A stretch of DNA of 8,362 nucleotides, taken from contig PKWA01000152.1 in assembly GCA_003131665.1 (NCBI GenBank), positions 1 through 8,362 on the forward strand. Reading direction: 5' to 3'. The notes beneath the pieces were generated by a model. That model was not told where the DNA came from. It worked only from the letters and a program-made list of their open reading frames with translations, and searched no databases. The first letter of the stretch is position 1; each line of letters begins with the position of its first letter. The DNA comes from Acidimicrobiaceae bacterium (GTDB lineage: Bacteria > Actinomycetota > Acidimicrobiia > Acidimicrobiales > RAAP-2). This document shows, piece by piece, positions 1-5,823 of this stretch. The translations under genes and the position numbers were made by a program.

Positions 1-204
1 GCGCATGATCGAGGTGTCACGCCAGCTCAAATCGCACTGGCATGGGTACTCTCCAATCCAGCGGTCAACAGCCCGATCGTCGGCGCGACCAAGGCCCAGC
101 ACCTCCAAGACGCCGTCGCCGCGGTGGACTTGCGTCTCGACGACGGAGAGATTCAACGACTAGAAGAGCAGTATCGCCCGCACGGAACTCTTGGCTTTCG
201 CTGA
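1..204 (+). CDS. Aldo/keto reductase, C-terminal part (5' truncated by the window edge)
   Basis: The first 67 residues visible are the end of an aldo/keto reductase, an NADPH-dependent (beta/alpha)8-barrel enzyme of the cytoplasm that reduces aldehydes and ketones. The reading frame is open from base 1 to a TGA stop. It shows the usual family end: a helix beginning GVTPAQIALAWVL (residues 5-17 of the fragment), then SPIVGATKAQHLQDAV, where the S-x-x-x-G-A-[ST]-[KR] stretch binds the 2'-phosphate of NADPH. The acidic helix DDGEIQRLEEQY follows, and the end PHGTLGF resembles that of YajO/YghZ-type members. The catalytic Asp/Tyr/Lys/His tetrad lies upstream, outside the window. The substrate cannot be predicted. 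The gene converges on the small gene at 299-688. Confidence 0.9.
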   Translation, partial: AHDRGVTPAQIALAWVLSNPAVNSPIVGATKAQHLQDAVAAVDLRLDDGEIQRLEEQYRPHGTLGFR

Positions 205-236
205 GAGGTCGGCTACCGTTCCCCACGTAGAACTCG

Positions 237-298
237 GGGAGATCGAATGGAATCTGGTGAGATTGACTCTCCCATCATCGAGCCGTCGGGCCGTGCCC
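237..298. terminator. Possible hairpins between convergent genes
   Basis: The spacer between the aldo/keto reductase and the gene on the other strand holds weak inverted repeats. GGGAGA near 238-243 pairs with TCTCCC at about 268-273. GGGC (288-291) pairs with GCCC (295-298) across a 3-base loop, directly beyond the stop of the minus-strand gene. Neither is followed by a T tract, so an intrinsic terminator is only a possibility. I see nothing else in this spacer. Confidence 0.2.
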
Positions 299-688
299 CT
301 AACCGATGAAGGTCTTGACGTCCGCAATGAGTTTGTTTTCGATCTCTAAGTTCCAGAGAGAGTCGGCGACGTCCACGACCAAAAACAGCTCCGAGAGCAG
401 CAACGTCTCGATGGCCGCCACCCCGAGGTGCTCGAGCCATTTGCCAATGCCAAAACGGACGGTAAAGTCGCTCGGCGCGCCCTTGATCGTCACGGTGAGG
501 GCTCGATCGGCCGCTACGACCTCACTAAGAAATTTTCCCTTCTTCGCTTGAATGACCGTACCTTGATCACTGGGCGCCGAGGTCTGTACCGTGAAGCCGT
601 TGGTCTTTAGATACTCCTCGACGTGGGACTGCAGGGCGCTCAAATCAGTGCCCTTACCTGCAAAGTGTTCTTCCTTATCGCCCAACAC
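299..688 (-). CDS. Small uncharacterised protein, GTG start
   Basis: I do not recognise a named function for this 129-residue protein. The gene looks real: its GTG start (686-688) lies 5 bases after a perfect AGGAGG ribosome site, and no other start fits that site. The first third is polar (SALQSHVEEYLKTNGF, about residues 17-32). The middle alternates strand-like segments (TVIQAKKGKFLSEVV, RALTVTIKGAPSDFTVRFGIGKW). A hydrophobic stretch around AIETLLLSELFLVVDVADSLW (about 92-112) could be a buried helix or a membrane-associated segment. The closing helix is charged. The pattern recalls small stand-alone domains elsewhere linked to zinc-ribbon proteins, but no zinc ligands are present here. 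There is no signal peptide. It is transcribed away from the aldolase-like gene at 845. Confidence 0.75.
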   Translation of the reverse strand: MLGDKEEHFAGKGTDLSALQSHVEEYLKTNGFTVQTSAPSDQGTVIQAKKGKFLSEVVAADRALTVTIKGAPSDFTVRFGIGKWLEHLGVAAIETLLLSELFLVVDVADSLWNLEIENKLIADVKTFIG

Positions 689-693
689 TGGGT

Positions 694-699
694 CCTCCT
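694..699 (-). promoter_or_regulatory. Strong ribosome binding site for the gene at 299-688
   Basis: On the minus strand the bases read AGGAGG, followed by five bases (ACCCA) and then GTG. This fixes the GTG start. An ATG (700-702) that overlaps the upstream side of the site is out of frame and too early to be used. Confidence 0.75.
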
Positions 700-731
700 C
701 ATTTCGATTCGCCTACGCACCTTAGTTGACG

Positions 732-771
732 TTCATGAATTCTCTATAAGAGTTCAAAAATGGTCATGACC
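732..771. promoter_or_regulatory. Two palindromes with a shared TCATGA core in the divergent spacer
   Basis: Between the divergent genes at 688 (-) and 845 (+) there is a perfect 8-base palindrome TTCATGAA (732-739) and a perfect 10-base palindrome GGTCATGACC (762-771). Their shared TCATGA cores start 31 bases apart, close to three turns of B-DNA, which would put two bound dimers on the same face. An A/T-rich stretch (737-755) between them includes GAATTC and CTATAAG. This would suit an operator/promoter region for one or both genes. A TTGACG (726-731) is present, but no well-spaced -10 partner is seen. The operator role is inference. Confidence 0.3.
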
Positions 772-844
772 CTCGATCGCCGAAGGGTCCCGACGTCACT
801 CTCACGAGCGAGACGCGACACCTTCGACGACATGTGACAATTGA

Positions 845-2020
845 GTGATGGAAGATTCCAATCACCGTCCTCGGCGATTCCAATCGATGATCGACCAGTT
901 CGGTGAACCCCACTCGCGCCAACTTCTCCCCACGCCGGCGCTCGTGTGTGACGCCGATCTACTCTCGGGCAACATCGAACGAATGGCGACGATCGCCGCG
1001 TCGGCCAACGTGGGCCTTCGCCCCCACGTAAAGTCACACAAGTCCGCCTACGTCGCTCGACGACAGCTGGACGCGGGAGCGGCCGGCCTGGCGTTCGCCA
1101 AGCTCTCCGAAGCAGAGGCCGTCGTGGCGCGACTTCGGGCCGAAGGCTACGCGGCACCAATCTCTGCGCTACTGACGTCGCCCCTCGTTGGGAGCGCGGT
1201 CCACGAGCGAGCGGTGGCACTCTCTCGAGAATGTGACTTGATGTTGGTCGTCGACCACGAGGACGCCGTGGATGAACTGTCCACGGTCTTCGAAGACGAA
1301 CGCGAATCCTTGGCCGTACTCTGTGACGTTGACGTCGGTCTGGCACGCACCGGCGTCGTCAGTCCCGCCGCGGCCGTTCGCGTGACAGAGCGAATCTCGA
1401 CGAGCAAGCGACTTCACTTCGCGGGCGTGCAAGGCTACGCCGGACATCTTCAGCACGTCCACGGGCGCGAACAACGTCGACGCGCGACTCTCGAATCCGC
1501 GCAGCGCCTTCAGAACGTCATCGAGTTACTTGAACACGAGGGCCACCGCGTGAGCCTGCGCACCGGCGGCGGAACGGGCACGTCAGAGATCGACATCGAA
1601 ATTGGCCTCCTGAACGAGTTGCAGCCCGGCAGTTACGTCTTCATGGACCGTGAGTACCGCGACGCGCTCGGGAGCGATCCCGAGGGGCGCTTTCGACAGA
1701 GCTTGACCATAGCCACCACCGTTGTCTCAAGCAACCAAGAGAACTTCGTCACCGTCGACGCGGGATTAAAGGCCATGGCCACCGACGCCGGCCCTCCCCT
1801 GATTGTCGGTCACGAAGCGACGGCCCGCTATGAATTTTTTGGCGACGAACACGGACTCGTCACCACCGGGTCACGTGATTCATTCGTTCGAGGTACTCGT
1901 CTCGATCTCGTGCCGCCGCACTGCGATCCCACGGTGGACCGTTACGACGTGATGTGGCTCGTACGAGATGACGCCGTCGTGGGCGTTGTCGACGTGGTCG
2001 CGCGGGGCTGCTCTCAGTAG
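845..2020 (+). CDS. D-threonine aldolase / D-serine dehydratase-like PLP enzyme
   Basis: This 391-residue protein belongs to the fold-type III PLP family that includes D-threonine aldolase, D-serine dehydratase and 3-hydroxy-D-aspartate aldolase. An alanine-racemase-type barrel spans about residues 29-270. RPHVKSHK places the Schiff-base lysine at Lys63. YAGH (198-201) and RTGGGTGT (239-246) are the usual cofactor-binding stretches; the latter should hold the PLP phosphate. A C-terminal beta domain follows, with DAGLKA (305-310) and the metal motif PPHCDPT. His359 and Asp361 match the His/Asp metal pair known from D-threonine aldolases, whereas D-serine dehydratases use His-x-Cys. It probably cleaves D-threonine or another D-beta-hydroxy amino acid to glycine plus an aldehyde in the cytoplasm. 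The start is uncertain: GTG (845) and ATG (848) are adjacent and neither has a clear ribosome site; an ATG at 887 is also in frame. Confidence 0.87.
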   Translation: MMEDSNHRPRRFQSMIDQFGEPHSRQLLPTPALVCDADLLSGNIERMATIAASANVGLRPHVKSHKSAYVARRQLDAGAAGLAFAKLSEAEAVVARLRAEGYAAPISALLTSPLVGSAVHERAVALSRECDLMLVVDHEDAVDELSTVFEDERESLAVLCDVDVGLARTGVVSPAAAVRVTERISTSKRLHFAGVQGYAGHLQHVHGREQRRRATLESAQRLQNVIELLEHEGHRVSLRTGGGTGTSEIDIEIGLLNELQPGSYVFMDREYRDALGSDPEGRFRQSLTIATTVVSSNQENFVTVDAGLKAMATDAGPPLIVGHEATARYEFFGDEHGLVTTGSRDSFVRGTRLDLVPPHCDPTVDRYDVMWLVRDDAVVGVVDVVARGCSQ

Positions 2021-2038
2021 TTGGCCGTTGCCAAACTG
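2015..2038 (+). terminator. Stem-loop overlapping the stop of the aldolase-like gene
   Basis: CAGT (2015-2018) and TTGGC (2021-2025) pair with GCCAA (2030-2034) and ACTG (2035-2038). The result is a nine-base-pair stem with a two-base bulge (AG, part of the TAG stop) and a four-base CGTT loop. It starts inside the last codons and ends 18 bases past the stop. There is no T run after it, but terminators without a U tract are common in actinobacteria. It is the best terminator candidate in the window. Confidence 0.45.
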
Positions 2039-2240
2039 TCCCCTCGACAAGATCGCGCTCGCGGAAAGGTGAGGCGCTCAACGACGACGTTCGAGCCCGC
2101 GACGTTCGCCGTCCGCGAGAGACCGGCACTCCTTATCATGAAGCCAGGACCTTTCTCACACACTGGGACCATCGCCGCGCGTCACGGACGGTACCCGAGT
2201 TGTGTGCGGTGGTTAGAGCAACTGAACGGAGGAGACGGAG
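2039..2240. other. Spacer without a recognisable gene
   Basis: About 200 bases lie between the stem-loop of the aldolase-like gene and the GerW-like gene. Frames here are open only because the sequence is GC-rich; none has a good ribosome site or a recognisable product. One TCATGA (2136-2141) occurs, the same core as in the divergent spacer at 732-771. The promoter of the GerW-like gene should be here, but I could not identify -35/-10 boxes with confidence. Confidence 0.5.
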
Positions 2241-2636
2241 ATGGACGTCAAAGAGTTACTGGGCAGGGTGGGCGAGAATCTCTCGGTAAGTCGCTCGTTT
2301 GGAACTGCCTACAAAAAGGACGGACTCCTCATTGTCCCTGTCGCCGTCGTCGCAGGCGGTGGCGGGGGTGGAGGATCAGAGATCCCCTCGTCACACTCGG
2401 ATACTGACGACACGCCCGAGTCGTCCGGAGAAGCGCCGTCTAACGACGAGAGGCCGACCGGCTCGGGCGGTGGCTTTGGTGGCGTCGTGCTGCCCATCGG
2501 GGCCTACGTCGTCAAGGGCGAAGAGGTCAGCTGGGTGCCGGCAGTGAACGTGACCTTGATCGCTCTGGCGGCGCTGAGCGTGCTTCGCCTGCTCATTCGC
2601 TCAGCGGGCCGAAGCCGACGCCGCAGGCACTCGTAG
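2241..2636 (+). CDS. GerW/YtfJ-like sporulation-family protein with C-terminal membrane anchor
   Basis: This 131-residue protein matches the GerW/YtfJ family (Pfam Spore_YtfJ). The N-terminal LLGRVGENLSVSRSFG leads to DGLLIVPVAVVAGG, then a seven-glycine run (39-45). An acidic Ser/Asp/Glu-rich linker follows (about 46-73). A second glycine motif (GSGGGFGG, 74-81) comes before VVLPIGAYVVKGEEVSWVP (82-100), the usual end of the domain. A single hydrophobic helix (about 102-119) and a basic tail ending RSRRRRH suggest a C-terminal anchor with the tail in the cytoplasm. In Bacillus the family member is needed for spore germination; relatives in non-sporing actinobacteria have no established role. 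The ATG has a GGAGGAG ribosome site (2228-2234) six bases upstream. Confidence 0.82.
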   Translation: MDVKELLGRVGENLSVSRSFGTAYKKDGLLIVPVAVVAGGGGGGGSEIPSSHSDTDDTPESSGEAPSNDERPTGSGGGFGGVVLPIGAYVVKGEEVSWVPAVNVTLIALAALSVLRLLIRSAGRSRRRRHS

Positions 2637-2649
2637 CCCGCACGTGGTT

Positions 2650-2699
2650 CGACGTTGTCCTCATGACAGCCAACTTCTTAAACAGTTGCGACGTTGTCC
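2650..2699 (+). repeat. 11-base direct repeat CGACGTTGTCC, two copies
   Basis: CGACGTTGTCC occurs at 2650-2660 and again at 2689-2699, with copies starting 39 bases apart. Both lie in the convergent spacer after the GerW-like gene. The two copies flank the first small inverted repeat. The sequence is made of words common in this GC-rich DNA, so chance is possible. Confidence 0.4.
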
Positions 2700-2729
2700 C
2701 CACGTCGCCTCGACTGTCCACTATCGAGG
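2671..2729. terminator. Two small inverted repeats between convergent genes
   Basis: CAACT (2671-2675) pairs with AGTTG (2684-2688) across an 8-base loop, and CCTCGA (2708-2713) pairs with TCGAGG (2724-2729) across a 10-base loop. They sit between the stops of the GerW-like gene and the tryptophanase, where a bidirectional terminator would be expected. The stems are short and no T run follows, so the call is tentative. Confidence 0.25.
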
Positions 2730-2744
2730 GGCAGTAGAGGAGAG

Positions 2745-4124
2745 TTACTCGATTGGCTCGAAGTGAGCCGTGAAGTGGCGCAGGGCGTGCGGCTCGTGCA
2801 CCATTCGATACCCGGGCAAGGACGCGGCCTCTCGAGCGACCGCCGATACGACCTCAATCACGTAATCAATATGGCTCTGGGTATAGGTTCGTCGAGGAAT
2901 GGCCAATCGGACCAGTTCCATCGCGGCGGCCTTCTCCGAGCCGTCCGGTTGGCGGCCAAACATGACCGTGCCGATTTCGCAACTTCGTATTCCACCCACT
3001 TCATAGAGGGCAATCGCGAGGGCCTGTCCGGGGTAGTGCAACGGCGCCACGTGAGGGAGTAACGACTTCGCGTCCAGATAGACCGCGTGTCCGCCGATCG
3101 GCTTGACCACCGGTACGCCGGCGGCGTCGAGCGCGTCGCCCAAGTACGCGGTCGAGCGAATCCGGTAGCGCAGGTAGTCAGGCTGCACCGCCTCTTTGAG
3201 GCCTTGCGCCAACGCTTCTAGGTCTCGGCCGGTCAACCCACCGTAAGTGGGAAAACCTTCGGTCAAGATGAGCATGTTGCGACACTTCTCGGCTAGATCG
3301 TCATCGTTGAGGGCCAACCACCCGCCGATGTTGCCAAAGGGATCCTTCTTCGCGCTCATCGTCATGCCATCGGCCAATGACGCGATCTCTCGCACAATGT
3401 CACTGACCTCTCGTTCGAACTGACCCTCTTCGCGTTCGTGGATGAACCAGGCGTTCTCCGCAAAGCGGCAGGCGTCCAAGAAGAAGGGGACGCCGTAACG
3501 ACGACAGATCTCGCTCGTGCCACGAATATTGGCCAACGAAACGGGCTGACCGCCGCCGGAGTTATTGGTGATCGTCGAGAAGACGACGGGGATGGTGTCG
3601 GCGCGCTCTTGGAGCAGCGCCTCGAGGGCCACCAAATCCATGTTCCCCTTGAAGGGGTGATACGTAGCGGCGTCGTGACCTTCCGAGATGACCAAGTCAC
3701 GGGCCTCGGCGCCCGAGAACTCGACGTTGGCGCGCGTGGTGTCGAAGTGAGTGTTGTTGGGTACTAACTTGCCCGGCCCACCCACGACCGAAAAGAGGAT
3801 CCTCTCGGCAGCCCGGCCCTGGTGCGTGGGAATGACGTGGCGATACGGGAAGAGTTCTTTCACGGCCGCCTCGAAGCGGTACCACGACGGGGAGCCGGCG
3901 TAACTCTCGTCACCGTGCTGAATGGCCGCCCACTGATCACGCGACATCGCGCCGGTGCCCGAATCGGTGAGCAGGTCGATCAGCACGTCTTCGGCGTGAA
4001 GGTTGAACAGGTTATAGCCCGCCTCTTTGATGGCGTGGGAACGCTCCTCCGCCGTGGTCATACGCAAGGGCTCGACCGAGTGAATTCTGAACGGTTCGAT
4101 GATGGTGGTGAAACGCTGGTTCAT
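2745..4124 (-). CDS. tnaA: Tryptophanase (beta-eliminating lyase)
   Basis: This 459-residue PLP enzyme (fold type I, aspartate aminotransferase-like) should split L-tryptophan into indole, pyruvate and ammonia in the cytoplasm. Family signatures are EPFRI (10-14), LTDSGTGAMS (52-61), PTHQGRAAE (99-107), LDACRFAENAWFI (216-228) and MSAKKD (256-261), with the Schiff-base lysine at Lys260. Asp217 should hold the PLP nitrogen, Asn188 and Arg220 contact the cofactor, and Arg411 should bind the substrate carboxylate. Three positions separate tryptophanase from tyrosine phenol-lyase. Here they are Asp128 (Thr in TPL), Ile384 (Arg in TPL) and His450 (Phe in TPL), all tryptophanase-like. E. coli TnaA has 471 residues. 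The ATG at 4124 gives the N-terminus that matches the family, though it lacks a good ribosome site; the frame runs on 31 codons upstream to a TTG at 4217. No tryptophan permease gene is adjacent. Confidence 0.87.
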   Translation of the reverse strand: MNQRFTTIIEPFRIHSVEPLRMTTAEERSHAIKEAGYNLFNLHAEDVLIDLLTDSGTGAMSRDQWAAIQHGDESYAGSPSWYRFEAAVKELFPYRHVIPTHQGRAAERILFSVVGGPGKLVPNNTHFDTTRANVEFSGAEARDLVISEGHDAATYHPFKGNMDLVALEALLQERADTIPVVFSTITNNSGGGQPVSLANIRGTSEICRRYGVPFFLDACRFAENAWFIHEREEGQFEREVSDIVREIASLADGMTMSAKKDPFGNIGGWLALNDDDLAEKCRNMLILTEGFPTYGGLTGRDLEALAQGLKEAVQPDYLRYRIRSTAYLGDALDAAGVPVVKPIGGHAVYLDAKSLLPHVAPLHYPGQALAIALYEVGGIRSCEIGTVMFGRQPDGSEKAAAMELVRLAIPRRTYTQSHIDYVIEVVSAVAREAASLPGYRMVHEPHALRHFTAHFEPIE

Positions 4125-4232
4125 TGCCGAATGGTACCGCTCGCTGGCCAACGGCAAAAAGGAGACCCACACGTTCTCCGGCGAGAATTTGATAAACCAG
4201 ACATCACGCCGATACAAAGACGAGGCAACGAC
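4125..4232. promoter_or_regulatory. Divergent promoter region between tryptophanase and MDR genes
   Basis: The start codons are 108 bases apart and face away from each other. On the plus strand TTGATA (4189-4194), an 18-base spacer and TACAAA (4213-4218) resemble a sigma70-type promoter. Transcription would then begin near the GAGG ribosome site, which makes it doubtful as it stands. No good minus-strand promoter for the tryptophanase is obvious, and I see no short leader peptide of the TnaC type. Confidence 0.3.
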
Positions 4233-5384
4233 ATGACCACGACTCTTCCAAGCACGTCACTTGAGCTTCGCTCGCTGGTGACCGAACAGGGAACCCTCGA
4301 ACTCTCGCTGCACGAGGTTCCACTTCCAACACCTTCTGACTCGCAGGTCCTGATCCGCGTCGAAGCGTCGCCGATCAATCCGTCGGATTTAGGGCTGCTT
4401 CTCGCCGGCGCCGACATGGCGGCGGCGACCCTCGAGGGTACGGCCCAACGTCCCGTCGTGAAGGCGCCCCTGCTCGAGGGCGCACTGCGCTCACTCGCCG
4501 CTCGCGTCGGTGTCGCGATGCCAGTTGGCAACGAGGGCGCGGGTACGGTCGTGGCGGCGGGCAAGTCCGACGCGTCACAGGCTCTCCTCGGCCGGGTCGT
4601 GGCGGTCGCCGGCGGATCGATGTACGCCCAGTACCGTGCCGTAGAAGCGGCAACGTGCCTCGTGTTGCCCGAGGGCACCACGCCTCGCGAAGGAGCGTCG
4701 TCGTTTGTCAACCCGCTCACCGCACTGGGCATGATTGAAACAATGCGACGAGAGGGACATCGTGGCCTCGTCCATACCGCGGCGGCGTCGAACTTAGGAC
4801 AGATGCTCGTCAAGCTCTGTCTCGAAGAAGGTATCCCCCTCGTGAACATCGTTCGAAAGCCCGAACAAGAGGAGCTGCTGAGATCGATCGGCGCGAGCCA
4901 CGTCTGTCATTCGACGTCACCCTTGTTCATGAGTGAGCTCATCGAAGCGCTGAGCACGACCTCTTCGACGTTGGCCTTTGACGCCACGGGCGGGGGCAAG
5001 CTCGCCAGTCAAATCCTGACCGCGATGGAAGCGGCCGCTAGTGCCACGGCCACGGCGTACTCGCGCTACGGATCAACGACGCATAAGCAGGTGTACATCT
5101 ACGGTGGTCTCGACCAGAGTCCGACGACGCTCACGAGAAATTTCGGCTTCGCGTGGGGTGTAGGAGGGTGGTTGCTCACCCCATTTCTCCAGGGCCTCGG
5201 CCCCGAGACCTTCGGCCAACTCCGCGCCCGCGTGGCGGCGGGGCTCACCACAACGTTCGCGAGTACGTACGCGAGTGAGGCCTCGCTCCAGGGCATGCTC
5301 ACTCCTGAGGCGTTCAATCGCTACGTCAAGCAGTCGACCGGCGAGAAGTTTCTCGTCGTACCGCACCGCGGCGATGACTCCTAA
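4233..5384 (+). CDS. Zinc-less MDR oxidoreductase (quinone reductase-like)
   Basis: This 383-residue protein is a medium-chain dehydrogenase/reductase, probably a cytoplasmic NADPH-dependent reductase of quinones or activated double bonds. The GroES-like N-terminal domain holds SPINPSDLG (46-54), the usual motif of the quinone reductase/enoyl reductase branch, and GNEGAGTVV (99-107). The Rossmann domain begins with VHTAAASNLGQMLVKLC (180-196), and RKPEQ (208-212) follows the second strand, where the NADP phosphate would bind. Only three cysteines are scattered through it (142, 196, 225), so the structural zinc lobe of alcohol dehydrogenases is absent. GARLVRE-type insertions are not seen, but the loop at about 58-95 is longer than in small quinone reductases. 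The ATG has GAGG (4222-4225) seven bases upstream. The frame continues 137 codons further upstream, antisense to the tryptophanase, but that part has no family match. It overlaps the AraC gene by 11 bases. Confidence 0.85.
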   Translation: MTTTLPSTSLELRSLVTEQGTLELSLHEVPLPTPSDSQVLIRVEASPINPSDLGLLLAGADMAAATLEGTAQRPVVKAPLLEGALRSLAARVGVAMPVGNEGAGTVVAAGKSDASQALLGRVVAVAGGSMYAQYRAVEAATCLVLPEGTTPREGASSFVNPLTALGMIETMRREGHRGLVHTAAASNLGQMLVKLCLEEGIPLVNIVRKPEQEELLRSIGASHVCHSTSPLFMSELIEALSTTSSTLAFDATGGGKLASQILTAMEAAASATATAYSRYGSTTHKQVYIYGGLDQSPTTLTRNFGFAWGVGGWLLTPFLQGLGPETFGQLRARVAAGLTTTFASTYASEASLQGMLTPEAFNRYVKQSTGEKFLVVPHRGDDS

Positions 5385-5823
5385 GTTGCGCAGCGCTCGA
5401 CGCCTGCGCGACCTCGCGTGGCTGCGCCGCGTCCGCGACCGAATCGACCGGGAGTACGCGCAGCCCTTGGACGTCGAGGCGCTCGCCCGCGGCGCGCATA
5501 TGTCGGCCGGGCACCTCAGCCGCGAGTTCCGTCTCGCTTACGGCGAGTCACCGTACGGCTACTTGATGACGCGGCGCATCGAACGCGCGATGGCGCTGCT
5601 GCGTCGTGGGGACCTCAGCGTCACCGAAGTCTGCATCGCGGTCGGTTACACATCGTTGAGCACCTTTAGCAGTCGCTTCAGTGACCTGGTGGGTACCTCG
5701 CCCAGTAACTATCGACGCCACGCGCCACACTGGACAAACGGACTGCCGTCGTGCGTGGCAAAACAGGCGATGAGACCGGTCAGGAACGGAGAAGCGCCGG
5801 TCGTCGAGCCGCACCTAGCATGA
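5374..5823 (+). CDS. Short AraC-family transcription regulator (DNA-binding domain only)
   Basis: This 149-residue protein consists of the AraC/XylS DNA-binding domain with short tails. The first helix-turn-helix covers about residues 33-54 (LDVEALARGAHMSAGHLSREF). The second covers about 82-114, with VGYTSLSTFSSRFSDLVGTSPSNYR-like spacing; its Gly-Tyr, Ser-Phe-x-x-x-Phe, Gly-x-Ser-Pro and Tyr-Arg positions fit the family consensus. There is no N-terminal effector domain, so it either senses nothing directly or relies on a partner. The ATG lies inside the end of the MDR gene (11-base overlap), and its TGA overlaps the next gene as ATGA, so the three are probably cotranscribed and translationally coupled. 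It likely controls this operon. Longer in-frame starts up to 5275 would add an Arg/Ser-rich segment that matches nothing. Confidence 0.86.
   Translation: MTPKLRSARRLRDLAWLRRVRDRIDREYAQPLDVEALARGAHMSAGHLSREFRLAYGESPYGYLMTRRIERAMALLRRGDLSVTEVCIAVGYTSLSTFSSRFSDLVGTSPSNYRRHAPHWTNGLPSCVAKQAMRPVRNGEAPVVEPHLA

Noticed and set aside
726..754. TTGACG as a -35 box for the aldolase-like gene
   Set aside because: At 16-18 bases spacing there is no acceptable -10 box; TATAAG is only 13 bases away.
744..1346. 200-codon open frame on the minus strand
   Set aside because: Its product is Arg/Pro-rich and typical of an antisense shadow of the GC-rich aldolase-like gene.
2088..2110. GTTCGAGCC resembling a tRNA T-loop
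   Set aside because: The flanking bases do not form a T stem, and no acceptor or anticodon arm could be found around it.
2021..2407. Open frame starting with TTG right after the aldolase-like stop
   Set aside because: It is Arg/Gly-rich with no recognisable domain, has no ribosome site, and overlaps the well-supported GerW-like gene in another frame.
4125..4217. 31-residue N-terminal extension of the tryptophanase from a TTG
   Set aside because: There is no ribosome site at the TTG, and known tryptophanases start close to the EPFRI motif, which fits the ATG at 4124.
3822..4232. In-frame 137-codon extension upstream of the MDR gene
   Set aside because: It runs antisense to the tryptophanase, has no match to the MDR family, and the ATG at 4233 has both a ribosome site and a normal family N-terminus.
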